64,000 bases of DNA, from contig CATYOF010000003.1 in assembly GCA_958410215.1 (NCBI GenBank), positions 107,962-171,961 on the forward strand, written 5' to 3'. The notes under the pieces were generated by a model that saw nothing but the letters and a program-made list of their open reading frames with translations, made no database searches and was not told the DNA's origin. The DNA comes from an uncultured Cryptobacterium sp. GTDB lineage: Bacteria > Actinomycetota > Coriobacteriia > Coriobacteriales > Eggerthellaceae. The position numbers were made by a program, and so were the translations under genes. Position 1 is the stretch's first letter, and each line of letters starts with the position of its first letter. This document shows, one piece after another, positions 9,162 through 17,996 of this stretch.

Positions 9162-11921
9162 ATGGATGAGCACAAGGAAAAAGAAGGCTTTGATCAGGAA
9201 GTTAAAGAAAAAGCTTCAGAAACGAATCAAGCAACTGAAGCACCTGAAGCATCCGAAGCACCTGAAGCCTTGGAGGAAGAAAAAGCTTCTTCAGAAATGC
9301 CAGCTAGCAAACCCTTTAGCAAGCGAAGTTTGTTCCCTCAAGGTATTGATCGCCGAAGCTTAATAGCGGGTATTGTTGGCGGCGCTGTGGGTATGGGAAT
9401 TATTACCCTGCTACCGCGCGGGATAGTAGCGGTATCAAGTGCGGCTAGTGGTGGCGATGGCATTTTCATTGAGGGGAACAATGCGAATCTAACCAATCAA
9501 ACCTACGACGTGGAGTTCGTTCAGCCTATCAAGCTTGTAGCAAGAAAAGACGGCGAAATTCAAACCGAAGGTATTTGGCGTTCAAGCAATAAGCATCTTG
9601 TTTCTGTTGCTTCAGATGGTACGACGGTAATGCGCGATGGTGTAGGTGGTCACGACGTTGAAGTTACTTGGTCGCTAGGGGATACAAGCTATTCCATCAC
9701 GTTTTATACGACACAGACTGCTGGAGCCCATGCTATTGAAGTAGATGCCCCCATGACGCGTGGTGCCTTTATGATTCGTCTAGCCAATTACTTTGGGTGG
9801 CCTCATTACAACGCCGTTATGGACGATGGGGTAGATATTGACGATAACGGCGAAATTATGGAAACGGAACGAGTGCGTAATTATTTCGATGTAACAGGCG
9901 ATAACGATTACGTAAAGCCTATCGAAGCGGCGCTTGATATGGGGGTTTTGCACGCAGAAGGCTCCAATGATTTGTTCTATCCTATGTCTCCCATGACCAG
10001 GCAGGATGCTGCAGTAATTTTGGTAAATGCTTTTAAAATGGAAGCCTTAGAAGATGATTATTTGTCTCACTTTAGCGACAAAGATCAAATTTCAGAAGAC
10101 TGCTATCAAGCATTGAATACGCTCGTTGGGCGTAATTTTATGCGCGGTCGTACTAACACAACACTTAATCCTACTGATGGTATTACCGATACTGAAGCTC
10201 GCATTATTATCGAGTCAATCGACAAGCGCGTCGTGTGTCCTGTTTGGTCGATGCCAGTAAGCCATCGAAAATTTGTGCGATGCCGTCCTGAATGGATGAC
10301 CGCAACTCCCGATGCTACGGTGAAGTGGCGTGTAAAAATCGAGAAGTATTCTCATCCAGAACTTAAAGGGCTTTTTGTTCAAGATCGCGGGGTTGGTGCC
10401 TATGTTGGTACTGGTTGGAGCGATTGGTTTGAGTACCATCCGGGATATTCGACTGACCCCATGTTCGGTTTAAATAACAACAAAGATTTACCCTATGATG
10501 CCATTTGGTTTATTGCGGAAGTTGAATGCTATGCGGAAAAAGAGGGTATGGAAACTTCGCCCGTGACTCACTTTATGTGGCGAATTGAACGTCCCGCATG
10601 GCATGATTTTGCTCATGATGTATTGCATGAAGGTGGGGATAACTTCCCAACAGTTCATCGATTCTTCGATAATTTCCAGGCAGCAGCTTATTACATCGAA
10701 GGAAGCGAACGGGGTATTTTGTTCGATGGGTTAATGCCTACGAATACGACAACCACCTTGATCGATAGAGTAAACGAAGTAGCAACAAAGCCGTATTCGT
10801 TTGTTCTTGGTCATAATCATCCCGATCATAACGGTGCAATGCCTTTCGCTTATGAAGCTGGTCTGGATATCTATGTATGCGATCGTACGTATCCGCTGGA
10901 TGAGCCTTGGAAAATTGAGGTCTACAACCAGAAATACACCAGCGAAAACCCCGTTATTGATGAAGAACGAAGCGGAACGTACTCAGGCGACAAAGTTCAT
11001 GTGGTTGATGAAGGAGACGAATTTGATTTAGGTAACTGCAAATTTGAAGTAGTTCATCTGCCCGGACATGAAGATTCGTCAATTTTGTTGTACAGCCGAG
11101 ATACGGGCTTGTTATTCTCGTCTGATATTTATGCGGTAAATCGTTATTGGGTAGCCGACCAGTTTGCGGCAAAAGGCGTGAAGCAGGATTTACTCCTTTC
11201 GCTTCATCAGCAACTTATGGATATTTACACTAAGGATGGCGCTAAGGTTAAAGAGCTCTACACCGGGCATAATCGTATTGGCATGGGCGGAGATTACCTT
11301 ACCATTTGGGAGCAGTGCTTGCAGAAGCTCACCAATTACGGTCCCGATGCGGTATCTCATGATCGACGCGGTGATGGCGCGATTGTGGTAACGGATGGGC
11401 ATCAATACGAAACCATGAATTGGACCAGTTTTTCCGAAGACGGAAGTCAAATTCTTGCCGAGTATAAGGGTAAGTACGATGGAAAGAAATTCTATCGTAT
11501 TGAGGTAGATGGTCGAGGAAAGAAGAATCCGTTAGTAGAGAGCAATCTGTATTTCGATTACAAAACCAATGCTCATTTAAGTAACGTAACCTTCCAAGAC
11601 GCAGAATTGGTAGGACACGATTTTAAATACAAGATGGGGTTTGATGAAGTAGACGAAAAGACTGCTGATGGTCGTCTGAAATACGCTATTGAAAACAAAT
11701 TTGTTCCCTATGAATACGAATATGACGTTAAAACTAGCAACAGCGAAGCAACGTTTACCCCTGTTGCAATGTCTGACCTTATTACAAAGATGACAGTAAA
11801 CGGACAGCCCGCTTCAAGTCGTTGTCCGGTAACAGTTAAAACTTCGTCTCCGGCAGTTGTTGAAATAACGGGTCCTGATGGGAAGACCAAGCAAACGTAC
11901 ACCTTTACTTTTAAGAAGTAG
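9162..11921 (+). CDS. TAT-exported SLH/metallo-beta-lactamase-fold protein
   Basis: A 919-residue probable surface enzyme. A charged, Glu/Ala-rich N-terminus is followed by DRRSLIAG and a hydrophobic stretch (about residues 64-95), a twin-arginine-like export signal set unusually deep. An Ig-like region comes next, then SLH-type segments (about residues 200-355, with FDVTGDNDYVKPIEAA, LFYPMSPMTRQDAA and LNPTDGITDTEA). The metallo-beta-lactamase domain carries His551, His553, Asp555 and His556 in HNHPDHNG and a later His636 in HLPGHEDSS, so the metal site looks intact. The C-terminus is another Ig-like domain. SLH segments suggest attachment to secondary cell wall polymer. The substrate is unknown. 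It is divergent from a LysR gene and probably controlled by it. Confidence 0.85.
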   Translation: MDEHKEKEGFDQEVKEKASETNQATEAPEASEAPEALEEEKASSEMPASKPFSKRSLFPQGIDRRSLIAGIVGGAVGMGIITLLPRGIVAVSSAASGGDGIFIEGNNANLTNQTYDVEFVQPIKLVARKDGEIQTEGIWRSSNKHLVSVASDGTTVMRDGVGGHDVEVTWSLGDTSYSITFYTTQTAGAHAIEVDAPMTRGAFMIRLANYFGWPHYNAVMDDGVDIDDNGEIMETERVRNYFDVTGDNDYVKPIEAALDMGVLHAEGSNDLFYPMSPMTRQDAAVILVNAFKMEALEDDYLSHFSDKDQISEDCYQALNTLVGRNFMRGRTNTTLNPTDGITDTEARIIIESIDKRVVCPVWSMPVSHRKFVRCRPEWMTATPDATVKWRVKIEKYSHPELKGLFVQDRGVGAYVGTGWSDWFEYHPGYSTDPMFGLNNNKDLPYDAIWFIAEVECYAEKEGMETSPVTHFMWRIERPAWHDFAHDVLHEGGDNFPTVHRFFDNFQAAAYYIEGSERGILFDGLMPTNTTTTLIDRVNEVATKPYSFVLGHNHPDHNGAMPFAYEAGLDIYVCDRTYPLDEPWKIEVYNQKYTSENPVIDEERSGTYSGDKVHVVDEGDEFDLGNCKFEVVHLPGHEDSSILLYSRDTGLLFSSDIYAVNRYWVADQFAAKGVKQDLLLSLHQQLMDIYTKDGAKVKELYTGHNRIGMGGDYLTIWEQCLQKLTNYGPDAVSHDRRGDGAIVVTDGHQYETMNWTSFSEDGSQILAEYKGKYDGKKFYRIEVDGRGKKNPLVESNLYFDYKTNAHLSNVTFQDAELVGHDFKYKMGFDEVDEKTADGRLKYAIENKFVPYEYEYDVKTSNSEATFTPVAMSDLITKMTVNGQPASSRCPVTVKTSSPAVVEITGPDGKTKQTYTFTFKK

Positions 11922-11985
11922 TTGGAAACATATGTAAGCTTTAGTTTTAGGCAGTTACTTGATCTAGTCTTGGGATATTTCCTTT

Positions 11986-12016
11986 ATGAGGAGGATGGCG
12001 GTCGCTATCCTCCTCA
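11986..12016 (+). terminator. Terminator-like hairpin after the exported hydrolase
   Basis: ATGAGGAGGAT (11986-11996) pairs perfectly with ATCCTCCTCAT (12006-12016) around a nine-base loop. There is no T run. The remaining part of the 309-bp gap 11922-12230 is AT-rich and ends in TATAAAAGTGATAC about 60 bp before the next gene, which may hold its promoter; AGTATCACT near 12052 and AGTGATACG near 12164 form a distant dyad. Confidence 0.55.
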
Positions 12017-12230
12017 TAGTATGCAAAGCGAAATGTCCACTGCTCCGCTAAAGTATCACTCTCCCAAATTACTTATATACATGGGCGTGTTTTTTGCTAT
12101 AGTTCTTCGTTATGTAAACAGCCATTTGTTCATTATTTACTTGGTGCTTTTTGCTCTATAAAAGTGATACGTACCTTAAAACGCAAAGGGTCTGTTTATT
12201 GAGGGATACCTTTATGAGAAAGAAGATCTA

Positions 12231-13622
12231 ATGACTTCAACAGAACCAGCACAACAGGCGGGTCGTGCTTCTTGGTCGGGCAAGCTTGCTTTTGTTTTGG
12301 CGGCAGCTGCTTCTGCTGTTGGCTTGGGAAGCATGTGGCGCTTCCCTTATTTGGCAGCAAAATATGGTGGCGGCACGTTTTTGCTCACGTACTTAGTTTT
12401 TGTATTTACCATCGGTATCGCGCTTTTGCTTCTCGAAACCGCTCTTGGTCGTAAGACAGGTCAAAGCTCCATCGGTGCATTTAAGGCCTATGGTAAAAAG
12501 TATGCTTTCATTGGCATTTTGATGTCTGCGGTTCCTTTTATTATTGTGCCTTACTACTGCGTCATTGGCGGTTGGGTAACAAAGTTCTTGGCTTGTTATG
12601 TAACGGGCGACATTGCCTCTCTTACTGATGGCGGCGATTACTTCAGCGCCTTTATTGCAAATGGGCCTGAAAGCATTATTTTCATGCTGATCTTTATGGC
12701 GCTAACGTACTTTGTTGTATCGCGTGGCGTTAAAGGTGGTATTGAAAAGGCGAACCTGGTTATGATGCCTGCTTTGATTATCATGGCGGCGGGTGTTGCA
12801 ATTTATGCACTTACCTTGCCTGGCGCGGTTGATGGCTTGGCCTACTACTTTGTTCCAGATTTCAGTGCTTTTTCTCCTGAGCTGGTAATTTCTGCTCTTG
12901 GCCAAACGTTCTTCACCTTGTCTTTAGCAATGGGCATTATGGTGACCTATGGCTCTTATTTGGATAAAACCTCCAAGCTTACCTCGAGTGTTGGTCAGAT
13001 CGCAGGCACCACGTTTGGTGTATCCTTGCTCGCTGGTTTAATGATCATTCCTGCTGCCTTTGCGGCAATGGGTTCAGGCGAAGCGGTTGCACAAAATTCC
13101 GGCCCAACGTTGATGTTTGTTGTTTTGCCTCAGGTATTTAGTGGCTTGGGTGATATTGCTCCTATTATTGGTGGCGTATTCTTCATCTTGGTATTATTTG
13201 CGGCGCTTACCAGTTCCATTTCTTTAGTGGAAACGTGTACGGCAATTATCCAGGATGCAACTCACTGCAAGCGTAGTACCGCCCTTATTGTGACTATTGT
13301 GTGGACCACTTTGATGGGTATCATCGTAAATCTTGGCTTTGGCACACTGTCCTTTATTCAGCCGTTGGGCGAAGGTTCTACGATGCTGGACTTCTTCGAC
13401 TTTATTTCCAATTCAGTTATGATGCCGATCGTTGCATTGCTTACCTGTATCTTCATTGGCTGGATTGTGGGTACGAAGTCGCTCGAAGAAGAAGTTATGC
13501 TTTCTGCTGAATTTAAGCTGCGCAAGGTATGGGCATTCATGATTAAGTTCATTGCACCAATTGTGCTTGTAATCATTCTGATTGCTTACGTTGCTCAAAC
13601 CATGGGTCTGTTTACGATGTAG
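12231..13622 (+). CDS. Neurotransmitter:sodium symporter family transporter
   Basis: A 463-residue integral membrane protein of the NSS/SNF family (LeuT fold), which in bacteria usually imports amino acids with Na+. The unwound TM1 signature GLGSMWRFPYLAAKYGGG is present at about residues 37-54, preceded by FVLAAAASAVG. About eleven to twelve membrane segments can be drawn; the shorter length and eleven-helix look resemble bacterial Tyt1-like members. The start ATG 12231 is preceded by AGAAAGAAG. It stands 18 bp upstream of ychF and may be cotranscribed with it. The substrate cannot be assigned from the sequence. Confidence 0.92.
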   Translation: MTSTEPAQQAGRASWSGKLAFVLAAAASAVGLGSMWRFPYLAAKYGGGTFLLTYLVFVFTIGIALLLLETALGRKTGQSSIGAFKAYGKKYAFIGILMSAVPFIIVPYYCVIGGWVTKFLACYVTGDIASLTDGGDYFSAFIANGPESIIFMLIFMALTYFVVSRGVKGGIEKANLVMMPALIIMAAGVAIYALTLPGAVDGLAYYFVPDFSAFSPELVISALGQTFFTLSLAMGIMVTYGSYLDKTSKLTSSVGQIAGTTFGVSLLAGLMIIPAAFAAMGSGEAVAQNSGPTLMFVVLPQVFSGLGDIAPIIGGVFFILVLFAALTSSISLVETCTAIIQDATHCKRSTALIVTIVWTTLMGIIVNLGFGTLSFIQPLGEGSTMLDFFDFISNSVMMPIVALLTCIFIGWIVGTKSLEEEVMLSAEFKLRKVWAFMIKFIAPIVLVIILIAYVAQTMGLFTM

Positions 13623-13640
13623 TAGGGTAAGGAGAAACAC

Positions 13641-14705
13641 GTGTCTCTTTCAATCGGTATAGTTGGACTTCCTAATGTAGGCAAATCTTCGCTGTTTACT
13701 GCTTTAACGAAAAAGAGTGGCTTTGCCGCAAATTATCCCTTTGCAACCATTGAACCCAATGTGGGCATTGTTCCAGTGCCAGACGATCGTTTAGAGGGCC
13801 TGGCGGCAATTGACCACCCAGCCAAGATTATTCCAGCAACCGTTGAATTTGTGGATATTGCGGGTTTGGTAGCGGGCGCTTCTCAAGGTGAAGGTTTGGG
13901 CAACAAGTTTTTGGCCAACATTCGCGAAACGGATGCTATCTGTGAAGTGGTTCGCTTCTTTACCGATCCCAACGTAGAACATGTGTCTCGTAAGGTTGAT
14001 CCTCAAAGTGATGTGGAAACCATCAAAACCGAATTGGTGCTGGCTGATATGGGTACCATTGAAAAGGCGCTGCCTCGTTTAGAAAAGGAAGCAAAGCGCG
14101 ATAAATCTGCCGTATTGAAGTTCGAAACCGCAAAAAAGGTGTTTGAGGGCTTAAATGAAGGTCATCGTGCTCTTTCGCTTGATTTGTCTGACGATGAAAA
14201 AGATTCCATTAAGGAATTATGTCTGCTTACCATGAAGCCTTTACTCTACATTGCGAATGTGGATGAAAGCCAGCTTAATGCTGAACTGCCAGAAATCGAC
14301 GGCCAGCAGCCCGTGCCTATTTGCGCTAAGACGGAGGCCGACTTGGCGGAGCTGGAGCCTGAAGAAGCTCAGATGTTCTTAGATGAATTAGGGTTGGATG
14401 AATCGGGCCTGGCTCGTTTGGTTCGCGAAGCCTATAAGTTGTTGGGGTTGCAAAGCTTCTTTACCAGCGGCGAAACCGAAACGCGCGCCTGGACTATTCC
14501 AGTAGGCGCAAAAGCTCTTCAGGCTGCAGGCGTTATCCATACCGACTTTGAACGTGGTTTTATTAAGGCGGAAACTGCCTCATATAGTGATTATGTTGAA
14601 CTGGGTGGCGAAAAGGGCTGCCGCGAAGCGGGCAAACTTCGCCAAGAAGGGAAAGACTATGTGGTGCAGGACGGAGATGTAATGCACTTCAAGTTCAATG
14701 TGTAA
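13641..14705 (+). CDS. ychF: Redox-regulated ATPase YchF (Obg-like)
   Basis: A 354-residue P-loop protein of the universally conserved YchF/OLA1 family, ribosome-associated and ATP- rather than GTP-preferring. GLPNVGKSS is at residues 9-17, the switch region reads VEFVDIAGLVAGASQGEGLG, and the base-specificity motif is NVDE instead of NKxD, as expected for YchF. The C-terminal TGS domain ends in QDGDVMHFKFNV. The start codon is GTG, preceded by AAGGAG. It ends in a good terminator at 14794. Confidence 0.97.
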   Translation: MSLSIGIVGLPNVGKSSLFTALTKKSGFAANYPFATIEPNVGIVPVPDDRLEGLAAIDHPAKIIPATVEFVDIAGLVAGASQGEGLGNKFLANIRETDAICEVVRFFTDPNVEHVSRKVDPQSDVETIKTELVLADMGTIEKALPRLEKEAKRDKSAVLKFETAKKVFEGLNEGHRALSLDLSDDEKDSIKELCLLTMKPLLYIANVDESQLNAELPEIDGQQPVPICAKTEADLAELEPEEAQMFLDELGLDESGLARLVREAYKLLGLQSFFTSGETETRAWTIPVGAKALQAAGVIHTDFERGFIKAETASYSDYVELGGEKGCREAGKLRQEGKDYVVQDGDVMHFKFNV

Positions 14706-14793
14706 ACTTTGAATCGCACTTATAAGGATGTTTTTCCGTTTGGCTGAAAGCAATAAATAAGACTGGCAGATAATGCTCAAGTTCATGTACGAA

Positions 14794-14836
14794 GTGGCAA
14801 TAGTGTTATGAAAGCATAATACTATTGCCACTTTTA
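14794..14836 (+). terminator. Rho-independent terminator after ychF
   Basis: GTGGCAATAGT (14794-14804) pairs perfectly with ACTATTGCCAC (14821-14831), with a further inner pairing GTTATG/CATAAT and an AAAG loop, followed by TTTTATGTT. It lies about 90 bp after the ychF stop. Confidence 0.85.
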
Positions 14837-14994
14837 TGTTATGCAGAGAAGTGATGAAAGGATTCCAAAGGCAAAGAATAATGCATGGCTTTTCGCAAAG
14901 AGGTCTATTCTGTGCGTGCTAAACTTTCTTGTAGGATAAAAAGACATCACGCAATAAATCGAACAGTATGCGTGTTTTGCGAGGAGGGGCTTAT

Positions 14995-16161
14995 ATGGAA
15001 CTTCGCGAAATGGGGAAAACGGGCGTTAAGCTTTCGCCACTAGGTTTTGGTGTTATGCGTTTGCCGCTCAAAAACGGCGGTAAAACAGCAAATGATACGA
15101 CAATCGATAACGTGGATGTAGATACTTCTATTGCGATGATTCGCCATGCGATAGATGAAGGTATCAACTACTTCGACACGGCCTACAACTATGTGTCGGG
15201 ATCTTCCGAGGTTATTTTGGGACAGGCCCTTAAGGATGGCTATCGTGAAAAGGTTTACGTGGCGTCTAAGTCGCCCGCTTGGTTGTATAAAGCACCGGAA
15301 GATTTTGATCGTTATTTAAACGAACAGCTTGAACGTTTGGATATGGACTATATCGATTTCTATCTGCTGCATTCCATGAATGGTGGCAGTTGGAAAAAGT
15401 CGGTACGCAACAACGCAGTAGAGTCCATGGTTCGTGCTAAGGCGGAAGGCAAGGTAAAGCACATCGGTTTTTCGTTCCATGACGACTTGGAGCTTTTCGA
15501 AGAGATTTTAAACGCAGCGGATTGGGATTTCTGCCAAATTCAGCTGAACTACTACGATCGTGATTATCAAGCTGGGGTTAAGGGTGCCAAGATGGCAGCC
15601 GAGCGCGGTATGGGCGTGGTGGTTATGGAGCCTCTGCGTGGTGGCTTGCTAGTTGATTTACCAAAGAGCGTGCAAGAAGTGTTCGATAATTCGCCTTATG
15701 ATCGCAGCAACGTGGAATGGTCTTTTGACTGGCTGTGGGATATGCCAGAAATTTCCTGTGTGCTTTCTGGCATGACTACGCCTCAGCAGTTGAATGACAA
15801 CATCGAATACATGAAGCGTGCTTCCGTTGGCATGTTGAGTGAAGATGAACATGCGGTTATTGATGCCGCAAAAGCGGCACTTGATGCTAAGGCGGCTATT
15901 CCTTGTACGGGTTGCAACTACTGTGTGGACATGTGCCCCAATAAAATTGCCATTCCCTATAATTTCCGTGCCTACAACATGGGCGTTTTGTATGACAACA
16001 TGGATTTGGCGAAAGAGTTTTACGCTGAAGAGGTTACAAGTTATGGTCGCCGTGCTGAACATTGCACCAGCTGCGGAACGTGTGAGGAAATATGCCCTCA
16101 GCATATTAAGATCAGCGAATGGTTACCTAAAGTAGATGAGCTTTTGAATACTGATAAGTAA
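14995..16161 (+). CDS. Aldo/keto reductase with C-terminal two-cluster ferredoxin domain
   Basis: A 388-residue oxidoreductase. Residues 1 to about 290 form the aldo/keto reductase barrel (PLGFGVMRLP, FDTAYNYVSGSSE, IDFYLLHSMN, HIGFSFHD). The C-terminus carries two four-cysteine sets of bacterial ferredoxin type, Cys304-x2-307-x2-310-x3-314 and Cys357-x2-360-x2-363-x3-367, so it probably binds two 4Fe-4S clusters and may take electrons from them. This architecture is widespread in anaerobes and its substrate is generally unknown. The start at 14995 is supported by GAGGAGGGG six bases upstream; an upstream in-frame start at 14968 has no such site. It is transcribed alone. Confidence 0.93.
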   Translation: MELREMGKTGVKLSPLGFGVMRLPLKNGGKTANDTTIDNVDVDTSIAMIRHAIDEGINYFDTAYNYVSGSSEVILGQALKDGYREKVYVASKSPAWLYKAPEDFDRYLNEQLERLDMDYIDFYLLHSMNGGSWKKSVRNNAVESMVRAKAEGKVKHIGFSFHDDLELFEEILNAADWDFCQIQLNYYDRDYQAGVKGAKMAAERGMGVVVMEPLRGGLLVDLPKSVQEVFDNSPYDRSNVEWSFDWLWDMPEISCVLSGMTTPQQLNDNIEYMKRASVGMLSEDEHAVIDAAKAALDAKAAIPCTGCNYCVDMCPNKIAIPYNFRAYNMGVLYDNMDLAKEFYAEEVTSYGRRAEHCTSCGTCEEICPQHIKISEWLPKVDELLNTDK

Positions 16162-16280
16162 TGTCGAGTTTGATCTAGCCACATTCCAAACTAAGATATG
16201 TCCCATACCTAGACACAGCTGGTACCTTGTTTTATTGATGAAAAGTTTCTTCTCGTATAGTTAATTTACGTTACGTTATT

Positions 16281-16343
16281 TATAATTTGGTAGGTTAGTA
16301 ACAATAGTGCGTTTATGCTGTTGAAATAACAGTGTGGGCGCAC
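16281..16343 (+). promoter_or_regulatory. Possible -10 box and GU-tolerant 5' leader hairpin upstream of larB
   Basis: TATAAT at 16281-16286 is followed 20 bases later by a 16-bp hairpin: GTGCGTTTATGCTGTT (16307-16322) with AACAGTGTGGGCGCAC (16328-16343) around GAAAT. All mismatches to perfect pairing on this strand are G-U wobbles, so the structure holds as plus-strand RNA but not well as minus-strand RNA. No convincing -35 box was found. It lies about 90 bp before the larB start. No known riboswitch was recognised. Confidence 0.4.
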
Positions 16344-16433
16344 TTCTCTGTTACGGTAAGAATTAGATTTCTAGCCCAGAATTAACCACTTAGTTTGTCA
16401 CCAAATACGGCGGTCGTTCAAAGAAGGAATACT

Positions 16434-17210
16434 ATGCATGCAGATGAAATAGAACGCCTTTTAACCGAGGTTTCTCAAGGCACCCGTTCAGTGGAAGATG
16501 CCTTGCTTTCGCTTAAAAAAGAACCTTTTACTGATTTAGGCTACGCCAAGGTGGACCACCATCGAGCATTGCGTCAAAACGCTGCCGAGGTGGTATATGG
16601 TGCGGGGAAAACTCCCGAGCAAATTGCGGGAATTGTTTCTTCGTTGCAGGCAGAAGGCGAAAAAACCGTTCTTATTACACGCCTTAATCCCGAAGCAGCA
16701 GCGTTACTACGCACCTCAATGCCACTTGATTATCACGAGCTTTCAAAAGTAGGCATTGTGGGGGCTATGCCAAAGCCTACCGGCAATGGTCGTATTGTCG
16801 TGGCGTGTGCGGGAACGAGCGATTTGCCAGTGGCGGAAGAGGCAGCTCTTACTGCTGAAGTGCTGGGTAATGAAGTGGTGCGATTGTTTGATGTGGGGGT
16901 TGCTGGTCTTCATCGACTGCTTGCGCATATGGATGATCTTATGAGTGCGCAGGTTATTATTGCTATTGCAGGGATGGAAGGCGCGCTTGCTAGCGTTATT
17001 GGTGGTATGGCATCGTGCCCCGTTATTGCGGTGCCAACCAGTGTTGGCTATGGCGCTTCGTTCAACGGGTTAGCTGCACTGCTTTCCATGTTGAATTCGT
17101 GCGCAAGTGGGGTAAGCGTCGTAAACATCGATAATGGTTTTGGGGCGGCATTTCAGGCGCATCTTATTAACCATTTACCAGGGAAAACGTCGTGTTCTGA
17201 AGGGCGCTAA
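16434..17210 (+). CDS. larB: Nickel pincer cofactor biosynthesis protein LarB
   Basis: A 258-residue PurE-like protein. LarB carboxylates the pyridinium ring of nicotinic acid adenine dinucleotide in the synthesis of the nickel pincer nucleotide cofactor used by lactate racemase and related enzymes. The N-terminus (IERLLTEVSQGTRSVEDAL, then GYAKVDHHRALR) and the PurE-like C-terminal part (VVACAGTSDLPVAEEAA, VFDVGVAGLHRLL type, PVIAVPTSVGYGASFNG) match the family over the whole length. ATG 16434 follows AAGGAAT; an in-frame upstream start at 16395 lacks a site. A LarC-like gene follows 144 bp later; no larA or larE homologue is in the window. Confidence 0.93.
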   Translation: MHADEIERLLTEVSQGTRSVEDALLSLKKEPFTDLGYAKVDHHRALRQNAAEVVYGAGKTPEQIAGIVSSLQAEGEKTVLITRLNPEAAALLRTSMPLDYHELSKVGIVGAMPKPTGNGRIVVACAGTSDLPVAEEAALTAEVLGNEVVRLFDVGVAGLHRLLAHMDDLMSAQVIIAIAGMEGALASVIGGMASCPVIAVPTSVGYGASFNGLAALLSMLNSCASGVSVVNIDNGFGAAFQAHLINHLPGKTSCSEGR

Positions 17211-17243
17211 GTAAAGAGCACTAAGTAAAGAACGCCAAGTAGC
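17202..17243 (+). repeat. Three degenerate 14-bp tandem repeats across the larB stop
   Basis: Units AGGGCGCTAAGTAA (17202-17215), AGAGCACTAAGTAA (17216-17229) and AGAACGCCAAGTAG (17230-17243) run head to tail. The first unit contains the larB TAA stop (17208-17210), so the array reads as a tandem duplication of the gene end. Confidence 0.85.
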
Positions 17244-17354
17244 AAATTAAGCGCAAACAAAACGTCCTAGGAGCACAATCTGTTTGTATAAAGATGTTTC
17301 AGCAAGAAAAAGCTAAGACGATTTAAGCTTTGGAATAAGAAAAGAGACCCACAT

Positions 17355-17903
17355 ATGAAACTACATTTTGATCTCCGTGAAAACGCAACGCGCTCTCAGC
17401 TTTTAGATACGTTGTTGGAGGCAATGGATGAAGATGCGCGCAAGTCGTTTGACTATATAGTGAATCATGCGGTGGTGCCCGACAAGCACCATCATTCTAT
17501 AGGGGAGGTGCGTGAAAGCATAGATGCGCTTACCGTGCCTGATCAAGTTAAGGCCGACCTCCATGCAGTATATGAAATTTTGGCCACCGCAGAGGCAAAG
17601 GTACATGGTTGTGCGGTGGAAGAAACGCATTTTCATGAAGTAGGAAACGCGAGTGGTATTCGCAATGCGCTTGCTATTTGTGCTGCGTTTTATGTATTGA
17701 ATCCCGAATCAGTTACGGCAACGCCAATTCAACCTGGTGCAGGAGAAATAGAATGCGCTCATGGTATTCTTTCTTTGCCAGCTCCTGCAACGGCGGCTAT
17801 TCTTGAAGGGCTTCCTCTTGCGGAGCCTCGATTGCAAGGCGAACGGGTAACACCTACCTCTGCAGCGCTTATCAAGCATTTTGTTGCTGCGTTTGCAGAG
17901 TAG
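17355..17903 (+). CDS. Shortened LarC-like protein
   Basis: A 182-residue protein that matches the central part of LarC1, the N-terminal half of the nickel insertase LarC. The matching segments are LATAEAKVHGCAVEETHFHEVGN, then CAHGILSLPAPATAAILEGLP and GERVTPTSAALIKHFVAAF. Two parts are missing: the LarC N-terminal DCFSGISGDM type segment, replaced by MKLHFDLRENATRSQL, and the entire LarC2 half. It may be a subunit with an altered role in nickel cofactor synthesis, or a degraded gene. Its frame is clean and a purine-rich AAAAGAGACC lies upstream of ATG 17355, which favours a real gene. It follows larB, which supports a shared pathway. Confidence 0.75.
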   Translation: MKLHFDLRENATRSQLLDTLLEAMDEDARKSFDYIVNHAVVPDKHHHSIGEVRESIDALTVPDQVKADLHAVYEILATAEAKVHGCAVEETHFHEVGNASGIRNALAICAAFYVLNPESVTATPIQPGAGEIECAHGILSLPAPATAAILEGLPLAEPRLQGERVTPTSAALIKHFVAAFAE

Positions 17904-17996
17904 CCCTTACATCCTGTTTGTAGTTTGATTAGTAGTGCGCGTTTTGGCATAGGCTAGCGCTTTAATTAAGGTTTGTGGCATTAAGGATTGTACCGA

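Noticed and set aside
11922..12161. 79-codon frame after the exported hydrolase
   Set aside because: It starts at the base after the previous stop, crosses a terminator-like hairpin and has no ribosome site.
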